Shown here piece by piece: positions 44,908-57,495 of a stretch of DNA of 64,000 nucleotides. The DNA lies in NCBI GenBank assembly GCA_029216955.1, contig JANAVB010033217.1, positions 1,871,059 to 1,935,058 of the forward strand, in the 5' to 3' direction. Source of the DNA: Iris pallida (taxonomy: Eukaryota; Streptophyta; Magnoliopsida; Asparagales; Iridaceae). Position 1 is the stretch's first letter. Every line of letters starts with the position of its first letter. A model generated the notes under the pieces. The model saw only the letters and a program-made list of their open reading frames with translations, was not told the origin of the DNA and made no database searches. The position numbers and the translations under genes are program-made.

Positions 44908-46976
44908 TGTCATGCCCCAGAACCAGAATACTGGAGAGCGGGGGACAGACACAGCCAGCTATGTACATTGAAGTGCAATCTATCTCACAATACGGTCATG
45001 GCTGTCTAGATGCATGGGGGTTTATCTATAAGCCATCAGTATCTTATGATCAAAAACAAATCTAGTGTCTCAATCTCAAGCATGCAAGTAAATGTTACAA
45101 GATGTTAGATCATCAGACATACAAAGTAAGGCATCTCTAACATTACATATTCAGATGATCATGAAGCTAGTCATACAAAATGTGAAGACTAGCAAGAGTT
45201 AAGTCATACATGATCAATCCTAGGATTTGTCAATCATGTTACAGTCCTTAGGCAAACAGAATTTAAGTTTCAACACGAGCTAACACTTACTCAGCGGCTA
45301 AACGCCTCAAAAGAATAATTTATAATAGAGTGGGGGAGCAAAATAAGAAACCCACTCGTTGCCAGGATTACGTCTGGTCTTCAACATCTGGACGGAAAGC
45401 GGGTAGATCCTTGGGTGCTACTCCAAAATCTGGCCATACAAAACCAGCTGGGTCAGACCCCCAGAAAGAGCAAGTGTCACAAGGGAGGCTCCACTTTGGA
45501 ACTAATACCAGCATATAATAAAAGAAGAACTGATAAAAGAGCATATTTAAATAACATGAGAGTCCGAGTTAACATAAAATATTAGCTTGCAGTAGGAGGA
45601 ACAAGAGGTGGAATATAATCTCCATGTTAATCATGAGACAATTCATTCAAGCACGACCAATCAAGTCCTACGGCTTGATATTGTTAGCTAACTAGGATTA
45701 TCACAAGCTTAGTTACTAACAAGATGCAGTAAGATATTTCCGCAGTCACAAGCCCTGTAGACTGTCTAGGTTATCCAGGCGAGTGTTACAAGAGTTACAA
45801 GATTTATCAAGATTACTGGTGTACTTTAGTGCTTATGATTCAAGAAGTGCAACACATGACAGTGTGCTGGAAATGTGTCCTACTCGTCGGCAGGCTACAA
45901 GTCCACAGGTGTGGCCGGGATAACGGGATCGCCTGTAACTGGGAAATCTTGTCATTAATCTAGTCAGATTTATTATGAATTCATGACCGTGGTAACTAGG
46001 AATCCATGTCCTAGACATGATGCAAGACGAGACATGTAGCTTGTACAGGCACAATCAACCACGGAGTCAAGGCAAGAGTTACATTAGCAAGACAGGAGTA
46101 GCCGTCGCAACAACAATCAAGATTATACATGTCATGTCAGGTTTACTTGTCATGTGAAGAGTACTTGTCTAGAGTGCGCCTTGACGGGCCACTATCAAGA
46201 GTTATCAAGACGGGTTCATATTATCATATTCAAGTCAAGTTCAAGTTCAAGTCGAGCTCAAATCAAGTCAAGCTCGTGTCATAGCCAAGTCATGTCATGC
46301 TCAAGTTCAATACTAGTCAAGTCATACCATGCTAAGATCGTGACAAACCCCAGGGTACTTGCAGGAAGTTACGAAACATATAAACAAATGGCACCGAAAT
46401 AGGCCAAAGTGGCGTCAGGTCCAGCATGCGCCTGGGCCAAGATGCGCCAGGGCCAACATGCGCCAACATGCGCCTGGGCCAAGATGTGCCAGTACCAGCA
46501 TGCGCCTGGGCCAAGAGATGCCATCGCCAGCATGCGCCAGCATTCGCCAGTGCCAGCATGCGCTAGCGCCAGCATGCGCCAGCATGCATTGCTCTTCTTC
46601 TCCAACCAGCCTCTAAATGTTCATGGGAACCTATAAACTCCAAATGGCATAAATCCCTCAAATCAAGTCGGAATCTAACTTTTCAAAGGTCAAAATTGGG
46701 TAGAACGAGATTTCCTACAACATGAAGAAACTAGTTTTCGAAAATACTAAGTTTTACTAGATCAAAACCAAGAAAAAGAGAAAAGATTAAAACTTAGATC
46801 TACAAAAATTCATCCATCAAAATCAAAAATACCAAGTTCTAAAGAGGTTCAAGTAAGGAAGAGAATGGAACAAAGAAACTTGAGATCCATCATGAAGCAA
46901 GTTACACTTGCCTAGGATTTTTTGGGTGTAGGTGGAAAGGAGTAACGGAGAAGAAGAAGAAATAAATAAAAGTAAT

Positions 46977-47019
<43 letters not shown>

Positions 47020-47246
47020 GAGAGAAAGGAGAGTTGACTTATATATCAACCCTCATTCTCTCAAACCAAAATGAACCAAATCAAGCCAAGCCAAGCCAAG
47101 TCATGTTCAACCAAACCAAATAAACCAAGGCAAGTTTAAACCAAGATCAAGCTAAGCAAGATAAGTCTACCTATGTTCTACCCGACAGTTGGTAAAAATC
47201 CGTACACGTATACAGAAAATACGTATAACGGGATACATGAGTGACA
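44908..47246 (-). repeat. Gypsy 3' LTR (left copy)
   Basis: 2,339 bp, TGTCATGCC to TGACA. It contains a CATGCGCCAG minisatellite (~46,425-46,590) and a (GA)n microsatellite (~46,979-47,016). At ~46,625 it shows the uninterrupted version of the sequence that the hAT entered in the other LTR. Just outside the inner edge, minus-strand AAGGTGGGTAGAGT (47,247-47,260) is the probable polypurine tract. Confidence 0.92.
46425..46590. repeat. CATGCGCCAG minisatellite in the gypsy LTR
   Basis: Short units made of CATGCGCCAG, GGGCCAAGATGCGCC and CAGCATGCG repeated about a dozen times, variable in length. The counterpart in the other LTR (53,740-53,995) is longer, so the array has changed since insertion. 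Confidence 0.8.
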
Positions 47247-47462
47247 ACTCTACCCACCTTAGAAAAATTTTGTCCTCAGAATTTAATCAAGTGGCTAGAG
47301 GTGTCGGAACAAGTTACACTAATACTGACAACCTACGACTAGCAGTCAATAAAGCAATCATTCATGCAAACAAGGACTTAAAAGCATAAGGCATAAGAAA
47401 GACATTATACTTTATGAGTCAAACAGGTGTGGATATCGTGATCGGATATCATCCTCACGTTT

Positions 47463-48616
47463 TCAAGTTGACTCACCCAAAGAGTGATGACCCCAAGCAA
47501 CACGGACTAAACTAATAGTCTTATTCTTGAGTACATTCTCTCTTTGGTCTAATATGGATATGGACCTTTCCTCATACGAAAGGTTGGTACCAACAACCAA
47601 TTTCGAATGATCAAGGATATGGCTCAAATCCAGAATGTACCGTCGCAATTAGAATACATAGAATATGTCATGTACTTCACGTAACGACGGTGGAAGAGCG
47701 AGACGATAAGACACATCACCTACTCGCTCAAGAATATCAAATGGTCCTATATACCTAGGACTAAGCTTTTTTCGTATGTCGAATCTAATGACACCACGGG
47801 TAGGCAAGATCCTGAGGAATACGTAGTCACCGATAGAAAACTCAAGAGGACGCCGATGAGAATCGGCCCAATGGTGCTGACGATCTTGTGCAACTCAAAG
47901 ATGATCTCTGACTCGTCTGACCACCTCCATAGTCTGCATAACCATCTCTGGACCAAGCATCTACCTCTCGCCTACATTATTCCAGGCTAATGGTGATCTG
48001 TACTTCCAGCCATGCATTACCTCAAACGGTGCCATCTGGATACTGGCCTAAAAACTGTTATTATAGGAGAACTCCACCGAGTGCATGTCATCTTCCCACG
48101 AACCACCGAAGACTAGTGTAAATGATTATAATATATCTTCAAGAGTTTGAATCGTATGCTCCGACTGACCATTTGTCTGCGTATGATAAGCCGAACTAAA
48201 CTTGATATGAGTTTCCAAACTCTCTTGAAGACTCCGCAAAAGGTACGACATAAACCTTGAATCTCTGTCAGACATGATACTGACTAGCACTCCATGCAAT
48301 CTGACTATTTGTCTAAGATACATATCTGCTAGCTGATCTGTTGATTGACTAATTCTGAAAGAAAGAAAATGAGCTACCTTGGTAAGTCGGTCAACTATAA
48401 CCCATATAGTATATCTCCCAGATGGAGATTTAGGTAACCCAGTTACAAAATCTATGGTAATGTGCTCCCATTTCTATTCTGGGATCAGCAAAGGTTGAAG
48501 AAGTCCAGCTGTCTCTGATGGTCAGCTTTGACTTATTGGCAAACTAAACAACAAGAGACAAACCGAGCTATCTCTCTCTTCATGCCATTCCACCAGAAGT
48601 GCTGACGGATATCACA
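47463..48616 (-). pseudogene. Gypsy integrase with chromodomain-like C-terminus
   Basis: Minus strand. MYLRQIVRLHGVLVSIMSDR contains the second catalytic Asp (SDRDSRF, ~48,254-48,274). AYHTQTNGQSEHTIQTLED carries the catalytic Glu. Then a GPFDILERVGDVSYRLALPP block (~47,690-47,770), and SYEERSISILDQRENVLKNK (chromodomain-like) near 47,500-47,580. Internal stops and frameshifts break it at several points, for example within the 47,650-48,120 interval. Chromodomains direct integration to heterochromatin, so this places the element with Tekay/Del-like chromoviruses. Confidence 0.82.
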
Positions 48617-50190
48617 CTACATCTTCATACCACCGAAATGAATTGAATATTGTGAACTGTGAGCCTCTACCATGATCTTATGCCTGATGTCACCAATGGG
48701 TGCACAAAGACGTCTTCCATGTCGGAGCGTGCCATCTTCGTGAATACATAACTCTGCTCTTCGTCCTGCTTCATATTTTGTCCTAAGCCGCTGAAGCTTA
48801 GAATCTGTTGATTGAGCTATCTTAATTCTCTCAACTATACTGGACTGAACTTGTATACTGACCATCAATATCACATTGGTAGGAAGAACAATTTCTATTC
48901 TAATCTTCTGAAGATCTGCTAATAACTTTGGCTGTGCTGTTAGAAAATAAGTTTCGGCTCTTCTACTCAACGCATCTCCAACTACGTTGGCCTTCCCAGG
49001 ATGATATTGCAGGTTGATATCATGATCCACTAGCAACTCTCGCCATCTTCTCCGACACATGTTAAGACCCTTCTGTGTAAACACATACTTAAGACTCTTG
49101 CGGTCGGTAAAAATCTCTACTCGATCTCCATACAAGTAATGCCTCCAAAGCTTAAGGGCAAAAACCACCACTGCTAACTCCAAGTCATAGATTGGATAAT
49201 TTCTCTCATGATCATGAAGTTGACATGATACGTAAGCTACTATCTTGCCATGCTGCATCAAGACACATCACAATCCTCTGCCTGAAGCATCACAATAAAC
49301 TGAAAATCTACTAGTTCCATCTGGAAGCGTGAGAATGGGTGCCGTCATCAATTCTTGCTTCAACATTTTGAATGAACTCTGACACTTTACTGTCCAAGCA
49401 AACTGCACATCCTTGCGGGCCAACTGCGTCAATGGTGCTAAAATTCAAGCAAAGTCTGACACAAATCGTCGGTAATAGCCGACCAATCCTAGGAAATTAT
49501 GAACTTTTGTGACGGTGCTAGGTACTAGCCATGTCTCTATAGCCACGATCTCCTGGGGTCCACTTCCACTCCAGCTCTGGTGATGATGTGACCTAAGTAT
49601 GAAATGCGATCAAGCCAAAATTCGCACTTAATGAACTTCGCGTACAACTGGTGCTCTCTGAGAATTTGAAGGACTACTCGGAGATGTTGCTCATGCTCTC
49701 CTTCACTCTTGATATAGAGTAAGATGTCGTCTATAAACACTATCACGAACTGATCTAAATAGGACATGAAGATACGATTCATGAGATCCATGAATACTAC
49801 TGGCGTATTGGTCGCTCCGAATGGCATAACGAGAAACTCCCAATGTCCATATCTAGATCTGAATGCTGTCTTCGGGATGTCTTGCTCTCTGACTCTAATC
49901 TGATGGTACCCCGATCGCAAGTCAATCTTCGAGAATACTGCTGCTCCACTGAGTTGATCGAATAAGTCATCTATCCTTGGTAGGGGATATCGGTTCTTAA
50001 TTGTTACGAAATTCAAGGTATAATAATCAACACATAATCTTGATGTACCATCTTTCTTTTTCACAAGAAGCATCAGGGCTTCCCATGGCGATCCACTAGC
50101 ACGAATGAATTCCTTAGTTCTGAGTTCTTCAATCATCTTGTACAGGATCTCCAATTCTGATGTTGCCATTCTATAGACTCTTTCTGACAT
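48617..50190 (-). pseudogene. Gypsy reverse transcriptase and RNase H
   Basis: Minus strand. Reverse transcriptase, 50,190-49,540: [69 protein letters not shown], and the catalytic FIDDILLY (~49,716-49,739). After a broken stretch (49,536-49,262), RNase H at 49,261-48,800 has [40 protein letters not shown] and [16 protein letters not shown], followed by the start of the integrase zinc region. The catalytic residues look intact; the frame is not. Confidence 0.88.
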
Positions 50191-50862
50191 TGGTGCTGTC
50201 CCTCTCTCTCTGTCGGCATGTCTGGAAGCTCTTCGAAAAATATGTTAGAAAATTCTTCTACTAACCTGGGAAACTGAACTGCTGCTGCTACTGCTATCCG
50301 CAAGACTAGTGGAGAAGGTTCTACTTCGTCTCTGGAAAATAAAAACTCTTTTTTATCGGGAATATCCAAAATAATCCTGCCAATATGGCAGTCTATTCTT
50401 GCATATTGATCCTTCAACCAATCCATTCCTAGGACCATATCATAGTCGGCCATCAAAAATTCTATCAATCTAGCAAAAAATTCTCTACCGCTAACTATGA
50501 TTCGACACGAGAAAAAGACTCTATCTACTCCCACAAGACCGTTACCAATAAGTATATTGAGCCTTACTGATAATGACTCGGGCTCTAGTCCTATCCGTGT
50601 TATGAATTGTGCAGACATAAATGAATGTGATGCACCCGAATCAAATAATACTGATGCTGAAAAAGAGTTGACGAGAATGGTACATGCTACTACCTCACCT
50701 GATGCCAATTCTTCTTCCCCGGTCAGAGCCATAGCTTGACCATGTCCCCTTGGTGATGGTCCCCTCTGCTGGTGACCTCTCGGTCTGTTCTGAATCTGAG
50801 CTTGACCCTGAGCATATTGTTGCGGTCTCTGCTGTAGGAAGGCTTGAGCCTGAGGCGGCAAT
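50133..50862 (-). pseudogene. Gypsy aspartic protease region
   Basis: Minus strand. A Gln/Pro-rich linker (FLQQRPQQYAQGQAQIQNRP) leads to the protease with LFDSGASHSFMS (catalytic D-S-G, ~50,620-50,650) and YDMVLGMDWL, the standard paired motifs. The frame continues past the protease into [15 protein letters not shown], the sequence before reverse transcriptase, then meets a frame change at ~50,180. Confidence 0.85.
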
Positions 50863-52071
50863 AGCTTCGGAGGCTGGTACTGCTGCTACTGTACTAGTGC
50901 TGGACCCCTAACCGATGGACTGGTTAGGGTTGAGGAAGATGAACTGGCTCTATGCGGACAGGACCCTATCATGTGGTCCGGTGCCCCACAAGCCAAGCAC
51001 AACCCCTGTGCTCTACGATACTCTGAAACTACGTGTCCTGGCTTTCCACAATGAGAGCAGCCCATTGCGGAAGATTGCTTCTATCTCTGTTGCTGAGGGT
51101 ACGTCGATGTCGAGTGCTGAACCGACAAAATTGTGGTCGCCCTCCTAGGAGCTCCAGTAGTCAAAGCTCTAGCTGCCGGGGCTGGTGTTGATGACTGAGA
51201 CAACTGACCGTGAGGCCTCTTCCGTCCTCCAATTCGATCTACTATCCTCTGTCATATATATTCATGCCTCCTAGCTGCTCTCAAAATAGCATCAAAGGTC
51301 GGTGCTCAAACTGCTCCACTGCTAGAATGATCTCTAGGTGGAGTCCTTGCTGGAATCGCTGCGCTCGGTCCAATTCGATCGCCACCAAGGTGGGAGCAAA
51401 CCGACTAAGCCTCGAAAACTCGGCCACATATCCATCGACCGTCCTTCCCATATGCTTGAGATTGATGAATCTGGTCTGTATATCATACCGTGCTACTGCA
51501 TCAAAATACTTTGTTTGGAACTTGTCACTGAATACCGTCCACAAGACAGGCGTCGCCAATCCAACTGCTTACATTGGCTAAGTCTAATAATTGCAGGTGC
51601 ACAACGGCCACCTTCTCTTCCTCTGGAGTTCTAGCTGCCTCCAGAATAACCTCTATATCATGTAGCCAAGCATCGACAACAATAGCATCTTCACTGCCAT
51701 CAAAGAAAGGAGGGTTCAGGCGCTTGAAGCTGTTAGCCGCATTGTTCCTTTGATAGCCAACTCTGCCCATAGCATCTTGTACTGTCTGTTGCAGGGCATC
51801 GCCCCGACGATCTTGTGATGCAAGCAAGTCCCGGATGAGTCCCATCAAGGTTCTATTGTCAGGCTCTGCAGGCTGGGCTGGCTGAACTAGCGGCTATTGC
51901 TCCCCAGAAGGCATGACTCGGGATGTTGCCCCTGAGTGCTGGGTTTGGTCCCCCGGTTGTGGCTGGTTCACTTGTTGCTGGTTCATTGGAGGTGCTCCAC
52001 CCGGTCGATCGATAGGATGAGGACATGCGGAACAATAAGGAAGGACCAAGATTGATCAAGGATAGAAGCAC
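50863..52071 (-). pseudogene. Gypsy gag with two zinc knuckles
   Basis: Minus strand. Gln/Pro-rich N-terminus, MGLIRDLLASQDRRGDALQQ, then FKRLNPPFFDGSEDAIVVDA, and after a frame change near 51,550 the capsid core FSDKFQTKYFDAVARYDIQT and TVDGYVAEFSRLSRFAPTLV. Near 51,070-50,970 stand CSHCGKPGH (last Cys replaced by Tyr) and an intact CLACGAPDHMIGSC knuckle, which would bind RNA. Several stops are present. Confidence 0.82.
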
Positions 52072-53739
52072 CTTATCAGGTCAGGTTTCAGGAGGATTAT
52101 AAAACATGAGTAGAGATAGAGGGAGAATGCTGATTGAGACATCTATTCAGTAAAACCCTTACACATCTTGATTTACAAGATCTGCATAGGCCACCACTTA
52201 AACCGTATCACGCCCCAGAACCAGAATACTGGAGAGCAGGGGACAGACATAGCCAGCTACGTATATTGAAGTACAATCCACCTCGCAATACGGTCACAGC
52301 TGTCTAGATGCATGAGGGTTTATCTATAAGCCATCAGTCTCTTATGGTCAAGAATAAATCTAGTGTCTCAATCTCAAGCAAGCAAGTAAATGTTATAAGA
52401 TGTTAGATCATCAGACATACAAAGTAAGGCGCCCCAAATATTACATATTCAGATGATCATGAAGCTAGTCATACAAAATATGAAGACTAACAAGAGTTAA
52501 GTCATACATGATCAACCCTAGGATTTGTTAATCATGTTACAGCCCTTAGGCAAACAGAATTTAAGTTTCAACACGAGCTAATACTTGCTCAGCGGCTAAA
52601 CGCCTCAAAAGAATAATTTATAATAGAGTGGGAGAGCAAAATAAGAACTCACTCGTTGCCAAGATTACGTCTGGTGTTCACGATCTGGCTGGAAAGCGGA
52701 TAGATCCTAGAGTGCTACTCCGAAATCTAGTCATACAAAACCAGCTGGGTCAGACCCTAGAAAGAGCAAGTGCCACAAGGGAGGCTCCACTTAGGAACTA
52801 AAACCAACATATAATAAAAGAAGAACTGATAAAAGAGCACAGTTAAATAACATGAGAGACTGAGTTAACATAAAATATTAGCTTGCAGTAGGAGGAACAA
52901 GAGGTGGAAAATAATTTCTATGTTAATCATGAGATAATTCATTCAAGCACGACCAATCAAGTCCTACGGCTTGCTATTGTTAGCTAAATAGGATTACCAC
53001 AAGCTTAGTTACTAACAAGATACAGTGAGATGTTCCCGCAATCACAAGCCCTACAGATTATCCAGGTTATCCAGGCGAGGGTTACAAGAGTTACAAGAGT
53101 TATCAAGATTACTGCTGTACTTTAGTGCTTATGATTCAAGAAGTGCAATACATGACAGTGTGCTAGAAATGTGCCCTACTCATCGGCAGGCTACAAGTCC
53201 ACAGGTGTGACCGGGATAACGGGATCGCCTGTAACTGAGAAATCTCTCTATATGAACTACTTGATCAATTTAGTCATTAACCTAGTCAAATTCATTATGA
53301 ATCCCTGACCGTGGTAACCAGAAATTCATGTCCTAGACATAATACAAGACGAGACATATAGCTTGTACAGGCATAATCAACTACGGAGTCAAGACAAGAG
53401 TTACACTAGCAAGACATGAGTAGCCGTCGCAACAACAATCAAGATTATACATGTCTGTCAGGTTTACTTGTCATGTCAAGATTACTTGTCTGGAGTGTGC
53501 CTCGACGGGCCACTATCAAGAGTTATCAAGACGGGTTCATATTATCATGTTCAAGTTCAAGTTCAAGTCGAGCTCAAATCAAGTCAAGCTTGTGTCATAG
53601 CCAAGTCATGTCATGCTCAAGTTCAAGTCAAGTTCAATACTAGTCAAGTCATACCATGCTAAGATCGTATCAAAGCCCAGGGTACTTGTAGGCAATTACG
53701 AAACATATAAACAAATGGCGCCAGGATGGGCCAAGGTGG

Positions 53740-53995
53740 CGCCAGGGCCAACATGCGCATGGGACAAGAGACGCCAGGGCCAGCATGCGCCAGCATGTAC
53801 CAGCATGAGCCAACATGCGCCAACATGCGCCTGGGCCAGCATGCGCCAGCACTAGCATGCGCCAGCGCCAGCATACGCCAGCGCCAGCATGCGCCTGGGC
53901 CAAGAGGCGCCAGGGCCAGCATGCGCCAGTGCCCGCATGCGCCAGTGCCAGCATGCGCCAGCGCCAGGATGTGCCAGCGCCAGCATGCGCTGCTC
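53740..53995. repeat. CATGCGCCAG minisatellite, longer allele
   Basis: About twenty short units of CATGCGCCAG, CGCCAG and GGGCCAG, longer than its counterpart at 46,425-46,590. Frames through it on both strands are open but only reflect the repeat. Confidence 0.8.
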
Positions 53996-54038
53996 TTCTT
54001 CTCCAACCAGCCTCTAAATGTTCATGGGAACCCATGAA

Positions 54039-57000
54039 TAGACCTGTAAATGGACCGGATTTTGATCCGGACCCGCTCCGGATCCGTGGTTTTTAAACGG
54101 ATTTGGATCGAGAAATTTGATCCGTTGATCCATCAGCGACCCGTATCCGTTTACCCGTTTAATAAATGGATCGAATACGGATCAAGGCTGATCCGATCCG
54201 TTAATGACCCGGCCCGTTATAAAATTAATTAATAATATTTTTAAATATATTAATACTGATAAAATATGAAATATACACTATAATTTTCTTGATAACCCAA
54301 ACGTCTCCATCCATTAAATCTCTGCATTGGAAAAGAAGAAGAAATCCCACCGTTTAGTTTACCAAAAGCTTAGAAGGTTGGGCTTCCTCTCATTACTCAT
54401 ACCAAGCTAATAAAGTTGTGGGCTTCCTCTCATTACTCATACCAAGCTAATAAAGCTATCTCATGATTCTCATCCCACCTCAAATGCTAGTACCTCAAGC
54501 TTAGAAGGTTGGGCTTCCTGTACGTCTCTCACTTTTTATGAATGAAAGAAGAAATCTGCTCCAGAGTGGTTATCGATCTATTGAACTGGTAAGGGAGTCA
54601 TCTTCGTTTTACAAATTATTCAGTCCTTTCATCACTAGGCTAATGGGTTACTTTATTTACAATCAAATCTTGGTAATTGATTGTTATTTTTCTGGTTTGA
54701 ATCCCTCTGTTTTTTCAGAAAATTCTTGATTTCAAAGATGGTTGATGATGCTGGAAAAAAAGATGAGCAGGGGAATGTTGTCGAAGTGGATGCCAACGGG
54801 AAGGCTATCGAAGTACCTTCAACTTCGCCAAAGAAGCGAAAGTTGACATCAACGGTATGGCTTGACTTTGAGAAAAAAAAGAAATCCAGATGGAAGTGAA
54901 AGTGCAAAATGTAAGCATTGTCGTAAGGTACTGGTGTCTGGAGCTGATAAAGGAACAAGTCATTTGAGAAATCATTTGTCTAGGTGTAATAGAAGAAACA
55001 AGAGAGCCATTGATCAACTACTGCTAACTGCAGAAACTAATGACTCAGGTACTACATCAATTGAAAGCTTTAAGTTTGATCAAGAGAGAAGTCGTATGGA
55101 TTTTGCTAAGATGGTCATTAAGCATAACTATTCATTTAGTATGGCTGAGCATGAATACTTTGAAATTTTTGTAAACCATCTTCAACCAAGTTTCAAGCTT
55201 GTGTGTAGAAATACAGTCAGGTCAGATATACTCAAAGTACACAAAAAAGAGAAAGAGAATATGTGCAATTTTTTTGAACGATATCCTGGTAGGGTTAGTC
55301 TTACTACTGATCTTTGGATGTCTGATCATCAAGATATTGGATACATATGTTTGACATCTCATTTTATTGGTGAGGATTGGGAATTGAAAAAGAAAATACT
55401 TGCTTACAGATGTATTGAGTATCCTCATGATGCAGAAACTCTTTTTCGATACATCACTGACCTGATTTTGGATTGGAATCTTGAAAAGAAATTGTTATCC
55501 ATGGTGGTGGATAATGCATCTGTGAATGATGCAATGGTGAGAAGCTTGAAGAGTTGGCTTTGTGACAAGTCTCTGATCTTACTTGAAGGTAAATTATTTC
55601 ATGTTCGTCGTTCTGCTCATATACTTAATTTGATTGTTCAAGATTGGTTACAAGTGATTGGAGGCTTCATTTTTAAGGTTAGAGAATCTGTAAAATACTT
55701 GAAAAGGTCTGGTTATGCAACACAAAAATTCAATCATGCAAAAAACCAACTCAAGTTGAAGGATAAGAAAAAAGTTAAATTGGATTGCCCTACCAGGTGG
55801 AATTCAACTTTTTTGATGATTAAAAGTGCTCTTGAAATGAAAGAGGTGTTTTGGCGCTTGTCACAAACAGATCGTAATTATAAATTTCATCCGACTGATG
55901 AGGAGTGGAAAATAGCTCAAGTTATCTCTGATTGTTTGGAACATTTTTTTGATGCACAAATCATTTTTCTGGTTCCAGTTTTCCTACCTCAAATGTGTTT
56001 TTTCCTGATATATGTAAGATTAAAATGCATTTGTCTAAGTGGAAAAAAAGTGAGCATGAGTTTTTACGGTCAATGGCTGGCCCCATGAAAGAGAAGTTTG
56101 ACAAATATTGGGATGAATGCAGCTTGGTTCTAGCAGTAGGTGTTGTTTTTGATCCTAGATTTAAAATGCAGTTGGTTGAATATTATTATGAACAGCTTCA
56201 TGGTTCGGAAGTTTATGAGTATACTGAAAGAGTTTGCAGTGCTATGTTTGAGCTTTTCACTGAGTATGGAGATGATTCATCTCAATCTGAGATGGAATCA
56301 TATTTGGAAGGTAGTGATTCTTGTATTGACAAAACAGTGGCCTCTAGAGATGATGGATTGAGTGGATTTGATGCATTTGTGACGAAGGTGTCTTCTCATA
56401 TTGTTGTTAAGAAAAAATCTGAATTGGAGCAATATCTGGAGGAGCCTTTATTTCCAAGAGCTGAATCCTTCAATGTTTTAAACTGGTGGAAAATTAATAG
56501 TGCAAAATTTCCTACTTTAGCAAGAATGGCTCGAGACATATTAGCAGTTCCAGCAACTACAGTAGCTTCTGAGGCAGCATTTAGTGTTGGAGGAAGAGTG
56601 ATTGATGAATCTCGTGCCTCTATGCTTCCAGAAACTGTAGAGGCTTTGGTGACAACTAAAGATTGGCTTCCCTCTCGAAAACGAAAAAGTAAGTTTTTAT
56701 GGTGTTCATATGCATTTAACGTCTATCGCTGATTTTCTCATTATACATATGCTGAGTTCCAATTCCTTTTATGTTTTTTTTCTATGAAGGATCTGTTTTA
56801 CAATATGAAGCAGAGGAGATGACAAAATAAACTCATGTCCTGGCCTTCATGTGTTGTAGAGATATGTAAGTATATTTATATGATTATTATGTTGCTTTAT
56901 AGCTAATTAGCTTACATTTTGTATAACAGCTACTTTTCTTGGTAGAAAAAATGCTGGTCTTACAGTTCATCGATTTCATTCAATTTGTCTTGTATGATAT

Positions 57001-57495
57001 TATAACAATGCTTGAAAAAAAAAACTGTTTCCTTTTGTTCATACAGGTTTTGACTGGTGATCGTATCTAAATTGTGTCTAAAGTATAATGCATGAAGTTG
57101 AAGGTCACTGATGCTTATGTTCTTTTTTGTACTCATATATAAACATTGGAGGGTTTAGTATTTTGGTTATATTTGTTTATCATTAAGGAGTATTTTGGCC
57201 ATGTAATTTTACTTGCTGTGAACTTGTGAACCTTCATTTTGTTCAAATTCCTTTAGTGTTTTATGAGATATTATTTTAAAATTCTAATATTATTGTTTAA
57301 AATTTGAAAATATTGATTATTATTAACGGATCGAAGAAACCCGGCGGGTATTCGTTAATCCGCCGGATACGGATTCGGATCGAGCTATCAATGATCCGAC
57401 GGGTAACGGATCGGGTACGGATCGAAGATTTTCAATTACTAAACGGATCCGGATCTATGTTGATCCGCTCCGTATCTGGTCCATTTACAGGTCTA
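54039..57495 (+). mobile_element. Complete hAT transposon in the gypsy LTR
   Basis: Ends TAGACCTGTAAATGGACC, perfect inverse at the right, and a perfect 8-bp duplication CCCATGAA (54,031-54,038 and 57,496-57,503). The other LTR shows the empty site. GGATCCG/CGGATC motifs crowd both subterminal regions, the usual transposase-binding arrangement in hAT elements. It encodes one transposase gene. Exact flanks suggest it is among the youngest insertions here. Confidence 0.95.
54738..56830 (+). pseudogene. hAT transposase with BED zinc finger
   Basis: A 5' UTR intron (CTG|GTAAGG at ~54,588, acceptor TTTTTTCAG ~54,718) precedes ATG 54,738. The product has a nuclear-signal-like PKKRK, a BED finger (CKHCRKV...HLRNHLSRC, ~54,905-54,990), and the hAT core with FERYPGRVSLTTDLWMS, VVDNASVNDAMV, CPTRWNSTFLMI. 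The C-terminal dimerisation domain is LNWWKINSAKFPTLARMARD, ILAVPATTVASEAAFSVGGR (~56,480-56,670). A short last exon (56,790-56,830) follows a GTAAGT intron and keeps phase. Two single-base shifts, in an A-run near 54,872 and near 55,960, are the only obvious lesions. Domain order matches the RICESLEEPER/DAYSLEEPER type. This is the best-preserved gene in the window. Confidence 0.9.

Noticed and set aside
46359..46636. Cys/Ala-rich frames through the CATGCGCC arrays
   Set aside because: They arise from translation of the minisatellite in the LTR and occur in all frames and on both strands.
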